Positions 10,709 to 18,886 of a stretch of 64,000 nucleotides of DNA are shown here, piece by piece. This DNA comes from Albidovulum sp. (GTDB taxonomy: Bacteria; Pseudomonadota; Alphaproteobacteria; Rhodobacterales; Rhodobacteraceae): contig JALSJQ010000009.1 of assembly GCA_026989275.1 (NCBI GenBank), positions 1 through 64,000 of the forward strand. The letters run 5' to 3'. The notes below the pieces were generated by a model. That model was not told the DNA's origin, did no database searches, and was given only the letters and a program-made list of their open reading frames with translations. How positions within the stretch are numbered: position 1 is the stretch's first letter; the number at the start of each line of letters is the position of its first letter. Both the position numbers and the translations under genes were made by a program.

Positions 10709-10926
10709 TTCCCCTCCCTGTCCCCTCCCGGCCCCTTGTCCCTTCCCGGCCCCTTCGTCCGGCCCCTGCCCTTCGCCCGGCGCATTCGTTGCCAGTGCCA
10801 CGAGAGCCGCAGGGAGACAAGGCCGGCCCGCCTTCCCCTTCCCCGCCCCTTGCGCTATGGCTGGAGCGGGCGCCCCGGCATGCAGGCCCCGGCGCGAAAG
10901 CCCGCAGCGAGAGGAGAAGGCACGCC

Positions 10927-11967
10927 ATGAACGAGCGGACCGATCCGGCCGAGAGGGAAACCGCAGGTGCGCGCTCCGGCGAAGATGCCGCACCGCCGGC
11001 CTTCCGCGCCCGGTTGCGGCGCGATCTCGCGAACCCGGCCGAACGCCATCCCGAGAAGGCGCACCGCCCCGACCAGCCTCAGCCGCGCAAGCCGAAATGG
11101 ATCCGCGTCAAGGCGCCCGGCAGGCCGGAATACTTCGCCACGAAGAAGATCATCCGCGACAACCGCCTCGCCACGGTCTGCGAGGAGGCCGGCTGCCCCA
11201 ATGTCGGCGAATGCTGGTCGCAGGGCCACGCCACCATGATGATCATGGGCGAGATCTGCACCCGCGGATGCACCTTCTGCAACATCGCCACCGGCCGCCC
11301 CGAGCCGCTCGACCCGTTCGAACCCGCCCGCGTGGCCGATGCGGTGGCAAAGCTCGGTCTCAAGCATGTGGTCATCACTTCGGTCGATCGCGACGATCTC
11401 GAGGATGGCGGCGCCGAGCACTTCGCCCGCACCATCCGCGCCATTCGCCGCAAATGCCCCGGCACCACCATCGAGGTGCTGACGCCGGATTTCCTCAAAT
11501 GCCCCCCCTCGGCGCTCGAGGCCGTGGTCGCGGCGCGCCCCGACGTCTTCAACCACAATCTCGAGACGGTGCCGGGGCTCTACCCCTCGGTCCGGCCCGG
11601 CGCCCGCTACTTCCACAGCCTGCGGCTTCTGCAACGGGTGAAGGAGATCGACCCCGGCATCTTCACCAAGTCGGGAATCATGGTCGGACTCGGAGAGCGC
11701 CGCGAGGAGGTGCTCCAGGTGATGGACGACATGCGCGCCGCCGATGTCGATTTCATCACCATCGGCCAGTATCTCCAGCCGACGCCGAAGCACCACAAGG
11801 TCGATCGTTTCGTCACCCCGGAGGAATTCGCCGCCTACGAGAAGGCGGCCTGGGGCAAGGGTTTCCTGATGGTCTCGGCCTCGCCGCTCACCCGTTCCTC
11901 CTACCATGCGGGGGACGATTTCGCCCGCCTCAGGGCCGAGCGCGACCGCCGCCTCGGCCGCGGCTGA
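10927..11967 (+). CDS. lipA: Lipoyl synthase
   Basis: Radical SAM enzyme that inserts two sulfur atoms into protein-bound octanoyl groups to make lipoamide for pyruvate and 2-oxoglutarate dehydrogenases. The 346-residue protein starts at 10927 (MNERTDPAE) behind GAGGAGAAGG. It has both iron-sulfur clusters: the auxiliary-cluster cysteines in [15 protein letters not shown] and the radical SAM triad CTRGCTFC, followed by the C-terminal [10 protein letters not shown] segment with its conserved Arg-Ser-Ser. The N-terminal 45 residues are charged and variable. It is monocistronic here, with lipB not seen. Nothing suggests loss of function. Confidence 0.97.
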   Translation: MNERTDPAERETAGARSGEDAAPPAFRARLRRDLANPAERHPEKAHRPDQPQPRKPKWIRVKAPGRPEYFATKKIIRDNRLATVCEEAGCPNVGECWSQGHATMMIMGEICTRGCTFCNIATGRPEPLDPFEPARVADAVAKLGLKHVVITSVDRDDLEDGGAEHFARTIRAIRRKCPGTTIEVLTPDFLKCPPSALEAVVAARPDVFNHNLETVPGLYPSVRPGARYFHSLRLLQRVKEIDPGIFTKSGIMVGLGERREEVLQVMDDMRAADVDFITIGQYLQPTPKHHKVDRFVTPEEFAAYEKAAWGKGFLMVSASPLTRSSYHAGDDFARLRAERDRRLGRG

Positions 11968-12128
11968 GAAGGCGGCCGCCGCCGCGAGGCCGATGCGGCC
12001 TTCCTGCGCGCCCCGCCCTGTCGGCGCATTCCGTCTGCCCGCCCGCGACATCCGCGGCCGGCGGCTCCGCTGCCCCGAAGAACGGACAAGCCCCGGAACA
12101 TTTCCCGGCGATTTTCGCGATTTCCCCC

Positions 12129-12157
12129 TTGCGCCCCCCTCCGGCTTTCCCTAAATA
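12129..12157 (+). promoter_or_regulatory. Promoter of tRNA-Ala
   Basis: TTGCGC at 12129-12134 and TAAATA at 12152-12157 with a 17-base spacer form a sigma-70-type promoter 47 bases before the tRNA. The same TAAATA box stands in front of the tRNA-Asp pair later in the window. Confidence 0.65.
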
Positions 12158-12204
12158 GCGCCGCGTGAGGCGGGTGCCCAACCACATTAAACCGCCGAAC
12201 GAAC

Positions 12205-12280
<76 letters not shown>

Positions 12281-12399
12281 TCTTCTTCCCCTTCAGATCC
12301 TGCACATCCTGATCGGCCGGGGCCGCGCCTGCGCTCAAAGGAATGCGCCGGGCCGTGCGAATGCTCCCCGGAGCAGTCGAAGCCGGGCGGCCGGAGCGC

Positions 12400-13416
12400 C
12401 TAGCGACCGGTAACGGTGCGGTAATAATCGCCTTCGCCGCCGCTCAGCGCCTTCACGCGGCCGATGGCCTTGCCCAGCCGCATCAGCGCCCGGAAGAGCG
12501 CCGGCCCCGGCCGCAGCGGAAAGAGCGCCAGATGGCCGAGAGCGAGCGTTACATCGCCGGCAAGAGCGACCGGCAGCCGCAGCCAGCCTCGCACACCGCC
12601 CCCCTTGCCAAGGCGGCGCTGGCGCGTGGCGGTGGCATCGGCGAAGCGGCGCAGCACATGGCCCGGCGCAAGGCGCGCATGGGTGGCTCGCTCTCCCACG
12701 ACCGCCTCCGGCACCCAGTCGAGCCGCCCCCCCGCCCGCACCACCGCGGCGCGGAAGGCGCCGTCCTCCCCGGCCGAGAGGGCATGTCCTTCCTCGAAAC
12801 GCAGGTCATGGCGGCGCACGAAATCGAGATCGACGAACCAGTTGCCGCAACGCACATGGAGTTTCCGCCGGTCGCCGCGGGCGAGATGACGCCGGTTGCG
12901 CCTGTCGATCCGCGCCTCGAGATCGCGCCAGCCCGCCAGCATCCACCGTTCCATGCGCCCGAGCGGCCCGGACGGATCGAGCACCTGCATCGCCCCCCCC
13001 GCAAGCACCGCCTTCCCGGCGCGGAAGGCGGCGACATGGGCCGCGAGCCAGAGCGGATCGGCCTCCTCGTCGTCGTCGAGGAAGGCCAGCGCATCGGCAC
13101 CTTCCGCCAGGGCGATCGCGAGCACCCGGTTGCGGGCGAAGGGAATGCCGAGCCGCGGCTCGGCGGCCGCGATCACCCGATGGCCGGTCGTTTCGGCGAA
13201 ACGGTGCGCCAGCGCCTCGACATGGAGCGACGTGTCGTTCTCGACGAAGATGAACAGCGGAGTGACATCCGCCGGCATTTCGAGCCGCTCGAGCGCGGCA
13301 AGGCAGTCGGCGAACATGCGCGGCCGCTCGCGAGTGATGACCCCGACCGCCACCTCGAGCGGCCCGGCGCGCCCCGCCGGCGGCCCGCCCTTCCCGTTTT
13401 CCGTCCTGCCTGTCAT
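12400..13416 (-). CDS. Family 2 glycosyltransferase
   Basis: Cytosolic or membrane-associated GT-A glycosyltransferase of 338 residues that would transfer a sugar from a nucleotide-sugar donor. The N-terminal VAVGVITRERP strand opens the nucleotide-binding fold, and the metal-binding DXD-type motif is in ALAFLDDDEEADP near residue 115. A later GNWFVDLDFV and SAGEDGAFR correspond to the acceptor region and the catalytic Glu-Asp pair. The C-terminal 60 residues are more hydrophobic (LPVALAGDVTLALGHLALF) and could touch the membrane. The start at 13416 (MTGRTENG) has a GAGAAG ribosome site. No other polysaccharide gene is adjacent, so the acceptor is unknown. Confidence 0.85.
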   Translation of the reverse strand: MTGRTENGKGGPPAGRAGPLEVAVGVITRERPRMFADCLAALERLEMPADVTPLFIFVENDTSLHVEALAHRFAETTGHRVIAAAEPRLGIPFARNRVLAIALAEGADALAFLDDDEEADPLWLAAHVAAFRAGKAVLAGGAMQVLDPSGPLGRMERWMLAGWRDLEARIDRRNRRHLARGDRRKLHVRCGNWFVDLDFVRRHDLRFEEGHALSAGEDGAFRAAVVRAGGRLDWVPEAVVGERATHARLAPGHVLRRFADATATRQRRLGKGGGVRGWLRLPVALAGDVTLALGHLALFPLRPGPALFRALMRLGKAIGRVKALSGGEGDYYRTVTGR

Positions 13417-13619
13417 GCCCCGCTTCTCTCCCGCCCATGCCGCCGGGTCAAGCACCCGACCGGACGGCGGAGCGCACCGGGCAGACGGTCGGGGAGCTGC
13501 AAAATTCTGGCAACATTCCTTGCCTAGCAAGGCGGGGCCCGGCCGCGTCAGCCTGTCGCAGCCTGCCGGGCAGTCCGGAGATGTGCCCGAGGACGCCGGA
13601 GAATGACGGAGAGCACCCG

Positions 13620-14774
13620 ATGGATTTCGAGCTGAGCGAGGAACAGCAGGCCATCTTCGACATGGCCCGCGATTTCGGACAGACGGAGATCGCCCCCCAT
13701 GCCGCCGAATGGGAGGAGGCCGGCACGATTCCGAAGGCGCTGTGGCGCGAGGCCGGCGCGCTCGGACTCGGCGGCATCTATGTCGGCGAGGAGCACGGCG
13801 GCGCCGGGCTCGGGCGGCTCGAATCGACCATGGTCTTCGAGGCACTCGCCATGGCCTGCCCGGCGGTCGGTTCCTTCCTCTCGATCCACAACATGGTCGG
13901 CGGCATGATCGACAAGGCCGCCAGCCCCGAGATGAAGGCGAAATGGCTGCCCGCTCTCGCCTCCATGGAAAAGATCTTCTCCTACTGCCTGACCGAACCG
14001 GGCGCCGGCTCCGATGCCGCCGCGCTCCGCACCCGTGCCGAAAAGGTCGAGGGGGGCTGGAAGCTCAACGGCACCAAGGCCTTCATCTCGGGCGGCGGCT
14101 ATTCCGATGTCTATCTCGTGATGGCCCGCACCGGCGAGGACGGCCCGCGCGGCATCTCGGCCTTCCTCGTCGAGAACGGCACGCCCGGCCTTTCCTTCGG
14201 CGCGCCCGAGCGCAAGATGGGCTGGAAGGCCCAGCCGACGGCCCAGGTGCAGTTCGACGATTGCGTCGTTCCCGACGAGAACCTCGTCGGCGAGCTCGGC
14301 CACGGGTTCCGCTACGCCATGGCCGCGCTTGACGGGGGGCGGCTCAACATCGCCGCCTCGGCCCTCGGCGCCGCCCAGGCGGCCTTCGATCGCACGTTGC
14401 GCTACATGGGAGAGCGGCGTGCCTTCGGCCGGACGCTCGACCAGTTCCAGGCGTTGCAGTTCCGCATCGCCGACATGGAAACCGCCCTGCAGGCCGCACG
14501 GGTCTTCCTGCGCCAGGCCGCCTGGAAGCTCGACCGCGGCGATGCCGACGCCACCAGGCATTGCGCGATGGCCAAACGCTTCGTCACCGATGCCGCCTTC
14601 GAGGTGGCCAATCAGTGCCTGCAACTGCATGGCGGCTATGGCTATCTCGCCGATTACGGCATCGAGAAGATCGTCCGCGATCTCAGGGTGCACCAGATCC
14701 TCGAAGGCACCAACGAGATCATGCGGGTGATCGTCTCGCGCGCGGTGCTGAAGGAGCATGGGCGCAATGCCTGA
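13620..14774 (+). CDS. Acyl-CoA dehydrogenase, probably isobutyryl-CoA dehydrogenase
   Basis: FAD enzyme that makes the alpha-beta double bond in an acyl-CoA and passes electrons to ETF. It has 384 residues, the normal size, from the ATG at 13620 (MDFELSEEQQ) with a GGAGAG ribosome site. Family signatures are CLTEPGAGSDAAALRT and QLHGGYGYLADYGIEKIVRD, and the catalytic base is the Glu in ILEGTNEIM. Its neighbours in the same operon are 3-hydroxyisobutyryl-CoA hydrolase and 3-hydroxyisobutyrate dehydrogenase, which places it in valine catabolism and makes isobutyryl-CoA the likely substrate (inference from context). A gap of 87 bases separates it from the next gene. Confidence 0.93.
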   Translation: MDFELSEEQQAIFDMARDFGQTEIAPHAAEWEEAGTIPKALWREAGALGLGGIYVGEEHGGAGLGRLESTMVFEALAMACPAVGSFLSIHNMVGGMIDKAASPEMKAKWLPALASMEKIFSYCLTEPGAGSDAAALRTRAEKVEGGWKLNGTKAFISGGGYSDVYLVMARTGEDGPRGISAFLVENGTPGLSFGAPERKMGWKAQPTAQVQFDDCVVPDENLVGELGHGFRYAMAALDGGRLNIAASALGAAQAAFDRTLRYMGERRAFGRTLDQFQALQFRIADMETALQAARVFLRQAAWKLDRGDADATRHCAMAKRFVTDAAFEVANQCLQLHGGYGYLADYGIEKIVRDLRVHQILEGTNEIMRVIVSRAVLKEHGRNA

Positions 14775-14861
14775 CGGCGCCGCCCCGCCCGCCCGGCCCG
14801 TGGCCGGATCGGGGAAAGGCGCGGCAGGACACGGAACCGAAGGCGATTCTTCACGGGAAGG

Positions 14862-15932
14862 ATGCAGAACGTGGAACCGCTGACCGAGACACGGGACATC
14901 GTCATTCGCCGCGAGGGGCGCGCCGGACACATCACCCTCAACCGGCCGCGGCGTCTGAACGCCCTCACCTGGGACATGTGCCTCGCCATCGAGCGGGCTC
15001 TCGCGGCGTGGCGCGAGGACGAGGACGTAGAGCTGGTGATGATCGACGGCGCCGGCGAACGGGCCTTCTCGGCCGGCGGCGATCTCGCCGAGATGTATCG
15101 CACGGGTCGGGCGGGCGATTACGATTACGGCCGCCGCTTCTGGCGCGACGAATACCGCATGAATGCGACCATCGCCGAATACCCCAAACCCGTGGTCGCC
15201 TTCCTCCACGGTTTCGTGATGGGCGGCGGGGTCGGCGTCGGCTGTCATGGCCGCCACCGCATCGTCGGCGCCACCAGCCGCGTGGCCATGCCCGAATGCG
15301 CCATCGGCCTCGTGCCCGATGTCGGCGGCTCGCTGCTTCTGGCCACCGCCCCCGGGCGCAGCGGCGAGTTCCTCGGCGTCACCGGCTGGCGCATGCGGGG
15401 CGAGGACGCGCTCTTCGCCGGCTTCGCCGACCACTACATCCCCGAGGAACGCTGGGACGCGCTCAAGGCGGCGCTGGCCGGGACCGGCGATGTCGCCGCC
15501 ATCGAGGCGGCGGCCGAACGCGCGCCCGAGAGCCGCCTCGCCGCGCTCCAGGAGGAGATCTGGCAGCTCTTCGAGGGCGGCGACATCCACGCCATCGCCG
15601 CCGCGCTCGAAAGCGGAGAGAGCGCGCTTGCCGCCGAAGCGCGCCGTCTCATGGCCGGCAACGCGCCGCTCTCGATGGGCTGCACGGTCGAGATCATTCA
15701 CCGGGTGCGGGCCGTGCCGACGATCCGCTATGCCCTCACCCAGGAATTCCGCTTCACCTTCCGCTCGATGGAGAAGGGCGACTTTCTCGAGGGCATCCGC
15801 GCCCGCATCATCGACAAGGACAACGAACCGCGCTGGCGCCATGACGGCATCGCCGCCCTGTCGCGCGAGGAGGTGACGGCGATGCTGGCACCACTCGGCA
15901 AGGACGAACTCGAATGGGAGGATCAGCCATGA
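14862..15932 (+). CDS. 3-hydroxyisobutyryl-CoA hydrolase (enoyl-CoA hydratase superfamily)
   Basis: Crotonase-fold thioesterase that releases 3-hydroxyisobutyrate from its CoA ester in valine breakdown. With 356 residues it is longer than simple enoyl-CoA hydratases (about 260), as expected for this hydrolase branch. Key parts are TLNRPRRLNALTWDM, the oxyanion segment AFSAGGDLAEMY, GFVMGGGVGVGCHG, the catalytic region MPECAIGLVPDVGGS, and the C-terminal RYALTQEFRFTFRSM helix. The ATG at 14862 directly abuts its GGGAAGG ribosome site, whereas the in-frame GTG at 14871 sits nine bases after it and may be the true start, shortening the protein by three residues. The gene overlaps mmsB by four bases (ATGA), so the two are translationally coupled. 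Confidence 0.92.
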   Translation: MQNVEPLTETRDIVIRREGRAGHITLNRPRRLNALTWDMCLAIERALAAWREDEDVELVMIDGAGERAFSAGGDLAEMYRTGRAGDYDYGRRFWRDEYRMNATIAEYPKPVVAFLHGFVMGGGVGVGCHGRHRIVGATSRVAMPECAIGLVPDVGGSLLLATAPGRSGEFLGVTGWRMRGEDALFAGFADHYIPEERWDALKAALAGTGDVAAIEAAAERAPESRLAALQEEIWQLFEGGDIHAIAAALESGESALAAEARRLMAGNAPLSMGCTVEIIHRVRAVPTIRYALTQEFRFTFRSMEKGDFLEGIRARIIDKDNEPRWRHDGIAALSREEVTAMLAPLGKDELEWEDQP

Positions 15933-16807
15933 AGATCGGATTCATCGGCCTCGGCAACATGGGGGCGCCCATGGCGCGCAACCTCGCTGCGGCAGGCCAC
16001 GAGGTGCGGGGGTTCGACATCGCCGCGCCGGTTCCCGGGGGCGTCGTGCCCGCCCCTTCGGCCGCAGGGGCGGCCGAAGATGCCGAAGTCGTCATCACCA
16101 TGCTTCCGAACGGCGACATCCTGCGCGCCGTGGCCGGGGAGGTGATCCCGGCCATGAAGAAAGGTGCGGTATTCCTCGACTGCTCGACCGTCGATGTCGA
16201 GAGCGCCCGCGCCGTGGCCGGGCAGGCGGCCGAAGCCGGGCTTCTGGCGATGGACGCCCCGGTCTCGGGAGGGGTCGGCGGGGCTCAGGCCGGCACGCTC
16301 ACCTTCATGGCCGGCGGCCCGGCCGAGGCCTTCGAGATCGTCAAACCCCTATTCGACGTGATGGGGCAGAAGGCGGTTCATTGCGGCGCGGCCGGGGCCG
16401 GGCAGGCGGCCAAGATCTGCAACAACATGATCCTCGGCGCCACCATGATCGCCACCTGCGAGGCCTTCGCCCTGGCCGACAGGCTCGGCCTCGACCGGCA
16501 GAAGATGTATGATGTCGTCTCCACCTCCTCGGGCCAGAGCTGGTCGATGAACGTCTATTGCCCGGCTCCGGGGGTGGGGCCGCAATCTCCGGCCGACAAC
16601 GACTACCGGCCGGGCTTCGCCGCCGAGCTGATGCTGAAGGATCTCCGCCTCGCCCGGCAGGCGGCCGAGACCTCGGGCGCCCGCACGCCGATGGGAGCGG
16701 AGGCGGCCCGGGTCTATGAGGAATTCGTCGAACGAGCGGGCGGGCGGGGCCGCGACTTCTCCGCCATCCTCCCCTGGCTTGCCGGCGAATTCGGAAACGA
16801 GGGCTGA
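15929..16807 (+). CDS. mmsB: 3-hydroxyisobutyrate dehydrogenase
   Basis: NAD-dependent oxidation of 3-hydroxyisobutyrate to methylmalonate semialdehyde, the step after the hydrolase encoded just upstream. The 292-residue protein has the Rossmann motif GFIGLGNMGAPMA at the N-terminus, the substrate-binding DAPVSGGVGGAQAGTLTFM and the catalytic Lys in GAGQAAKICNNM, all in the expected order. The start at 15929 overlaps the previous stop by four bases and has GGGAGGATC upstream. The next enzyme of the pathway, methylmalonate semialdehyde dehydrogenase (mmsA), is not in the window. Confidence 0.96.
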   Translation: MKIGFIGLGNMGAPMARNLAAAGHEVRGFDIAAPVPGGVVPAPSAAGAAEDAEVVITMLPNGDILRAVAGEVIPAMKKGAVFLDCSTVDVESARAVAGQAAEAGLLAMDAPVSGGVGGAQAGTLTFMAGGPAEAFEIVKPLFDVMGQKAVHCGAAGAGQAAKICNNMILGATMIATCEAFALADRLGLDRQKMYDVVSTSSGQSWSMNVYCPAPGVGPQSPADNDYRPGFAAELMLKDLRLARQAAETSGARTPMGAEAARVYEEFVERAGGRGRDFSAILPWLAGEFGNEG

Positions 16808-17219
16808 AGGGCAGGAGCATCGCCGAAAATCCGGGGCGGCATTCCGCGACCACCAGGCCCCCCGGTTCTTCCGGCATGCGCGCGGGCCCGATCCGGTGTC
16901 TTCCGTCTCCGAGGCGGCAGGACGAGCCTCTCCGCGTTCTCCCGCCCCCGGGCCAGCACGGCGGGGCGCAACGGATGGTGCGGCGGAGCGAACGATTACC
17001 CCCTGCACGGCGGCCCGCCCGACCCTGCCCGGCGGAGCAGTCCCCGGCCCGGCAGGGCGTCTCGCCCCCTTTCCGCCATCTTTTCGACCGCTTCCGGCCG
17101 CTTTTTCTTCCCAAACGGCCATCCCTGCCCTAACTTGGTAGTGCAACGGGAGAGGGCATGACGCCCCCGCCTGCACGAGACGCCGCCATGTGCGGCAAGC
17201 CAAGCGAGGAGGACGTGCC
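16808..17219. other. Intergenic region, 412 bases, no gene seen
   Basis: Non-coding stretch between mmsB and the DUF2892 gene. No convincing coding frame or Rho-independent terminator was found. The ribosome site of the DUF2892 gene (GAGGAGGA) is at its right end. Confidence 0.5.
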
Positions 17220-17417
17220 ATGCAGAAGAATGTCGGTTCGCTCGATCGCGCCATTCGCATCATTCTCGGAATCGTGCTTCTGGCCCTGATCTGGATCTAT
17301 CCCGACAGCCCCTATCGCTGGTGGGGGCTCATCGGGCTGATCCCGCTGCTGACGGGGCTGTTCGGCACCTGCCCGCTCTACTCGGTCCTCGGCATCAAGA
17401 CCTGCAAGGATTGCTGA
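17220..17417 (+). CDS. DUF2892 (YgaP-type) small membrane protein
   Basis: Protein of 65 residues made mostly of two hydrophobic helices (about residues 12-27 and 35-51) joined by a short PDSPYRWW turn, ending in a Cys-containing tail (GTCPLYSVLGIKTCKDC). This is the DUF2892 / YgaP transmembrane family. In E. coli YgaP the same two-helix module is fused behind a rhodanese domain; here a rhodanese gene stands 4.7 kb away (22153). The start at 17220 (MQKNVGSLD) has a clear GAGGAGGA ribosome site. The family is often found in sulfide- or heavy-metal-response operons, which suggests but does not prove such a role. Confidence 0.9.
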   Translation: MQKNVGSLDRAIRIILGIVLLALIWIYPDSPYRWWGLIGLIPLLTGLFGTCPLYSVLGIKTCKDC

Positions 17418-17486
17418 GGCGGGCCGTATCGTCCGGAACCGGCAGGGGCGCCCCTGCCGCATTTCCCCACCCGGAGCCCGCCCTCC

Positions 17487-18407
17487 TCAGCGCGCACTGT
17501 CGAGAATGCTGCGGATGCGGGATGCCATCGCCTTCGTCTGACGGTGCCCTTCGGCGATCGTCTCCGCCGCCTTGTGGAAATCGAGCACGCCGATGCCGGG
17601 CAGGACCAGATCGACGAGCACGCTCGGCGGGTCGCCGGCAAGACGCGAGCGACGCACCCGTTCCACCAGAATGTCGATCGATGCATCCACCACTTCGAGA
17701 TAGCTCGGCGGCCGCGGCGTGCGTCGTTCGCGGCCGAGGAACTCCCCGAGCCAGCTCCGCACCGCCTCGGGCAGGCTGCGGGTGCGGGCCAGTTCCGCGA
17801 CCTCCCGTTCGAGCACATGGGGCTTGTCCTCTTCCGGTCGCCAGATCCCGTCGAGCAGGGCACCGTTGGGGTTGACGGCGATCACCCGATCGGCACCGAG
17901 GGCCCGCACCGCCGAAACCGGGATCGGGTTGCTCATGCCGCCGTCGAGCAGCCAGCGGCCTTCGTGACGATGGGGGGAGATCACCCCCGGCAGGGCGACC
18001 GAGGCCCGCACGGCATCGGCCAGCGAGCCTTCGCGCAGCCAGATCTCGCGCCCCGTCGCCAGATCGGTTGCGATGGCGATGAAGGGGCGCGGCAGCTCCT
18101 CGATCCGCTCGGGAAGATCGTGCTCGCGGAAAAGCTCCAGCACCTTGCGCGCGCCGACAAGCCCACCCCCGGCCCCGAGAAAATCGAGCATGCGGGCAAA
18201 GCGGCCGGGGGTGATGGCGCGGGCGAAACTCTCGAGCGCATCGAGCTTGCCGGCGGCATGAAAGGCGCCGACGAGGGCACCGGCCGAAGCCCCGGCCACC
18301 ACCTCGGGCACGCACCCCATCTCCTCCAGCGCCCTGAGAGCGCCGATATGGGCCCAGCCGCGGGCCCCGCCGGAGCCGAGCGCCAGGCCGATCACCCGCT
18401 GCACCAT
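17487..18407 (-). CDS. Patatin-like phospholipase family protein (RssA type)
   Basis: Putative serine lipid acyl hydrolase using a Ser-Asp dyad. The 306-residue protein opens with the glycine-rich oxyanion loop LGSGGARGWAHIG, then the nucleophile elbow GASAG (Ser about residue 42), and has the catalytic Asp in WLLDGGMSNPIP. These three elements define the bacterial patatin family and are all intact. The start at 18407 (MVQRVIGL) follows AAAGGGAAAG. There is no signal peptide, so the protein is probably cytosolic or peripheral on the inner membrane. Substrate unknown. Confidence 0.92.
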   Translation of the reverse strand: MVQRVIGLALGSGGARGWAHIGALRALEEMGCVPEVVAGASAGALVGAFHAAGKLDALESFARAITPGRFARMLDFLGAGGGLVGARKVLELFREHDLPERIEELPRPFIAIATDLATGREIWLREGSLADAVRASVALPGVISPHRHEGRWLLDGGMSNPIPVSAVRALGADRVIAVNPNGALLDGIWRPEEDKPHVLEREVAELARTRSLPEAVRSWLGEFLGRERRTPRPPSYLEVVDASIDILVERVRRSRLAGDPPSVLVDLVLPGIGVLDFHKAAETIAEGHRQTKAMASRIRSILDSAR

Positions 18408-18886
18408 GTCTTTCCCTTTCGCTGGCCGATCCTGTCGCCGACCCCGGTCGGACAACGCGCCGACCGGGGCAGACCCGCCATCATCCTGCCACGAACGGGG
18501 AAGGAGAGAAAGCGCAGCCCGCCCCTCGGGCGTCGGCAGGGACGGAAAGGCGGCTTTCGGCCGAGCCCGCTCCGCCTTCCGGGGCGGCAGACGCCCCGTC
18601 GCCCTGCGGCCGTCCGCCGGGGCGGGGTTCGGGGGAGAGGGGCCGGCACATCCCGCCACATTCCCCGGCCCGCAGGCAGGCCCCGAGCTTCGGACCGGGC
18701 GGCAGACGGGCGCCGCGCGCATCGCCCCTCGGGCCGCCCCGGCCGGGCATCCCCGTGGCGGGCAGGCCATCGCGCCCGGCGGCGCGCGGCAGACGCCCCG
18801 CACCCGCCCCGCCTCGCCCTCTGCACGAAGAAACGGCGGCCGTTCGAAGCCGGTGCCGGCTTCCGCCCCCCCGCAAGGGGCCGCCT
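18408..18886. other. Intergenic region, 479 bases, between the patatin gene and uvrA
   Basis: GC-rich stretch upstream of the patatin gene and downstream of uvrA, both on the minus strand. An open frame runs through it but translates to low-complexity Pro, Arg, Gly and Ala and no known domain. A perfect 16-base inverted repeat with arms AAGCCGG and CCGGCTT lies at 18847-18862, and another hairpin (GGCCGCC/GGCGGCC) spans the uvrA stop; neither has a T run. They may end or stabilise the uvrA transcript. Confidence 0.45.

Noticed and set aside
10709-10993. N-terminal extension of the DMT transporter rich in Gly, Gln and Arg
   Set aside because: It comes from a pyrimidine-rich low-complexity run, lacks a ribosome site, and a good start with GGGAGGGG is at 10708.
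18408-18886. N-terminal extension of the patatin gene or a separate small gene
   Set aside because: The translation is Pro/Arg/Gly/Ala low-complexity, and the patatin fold begins exactly at the start with a good ribosome site at 18407.
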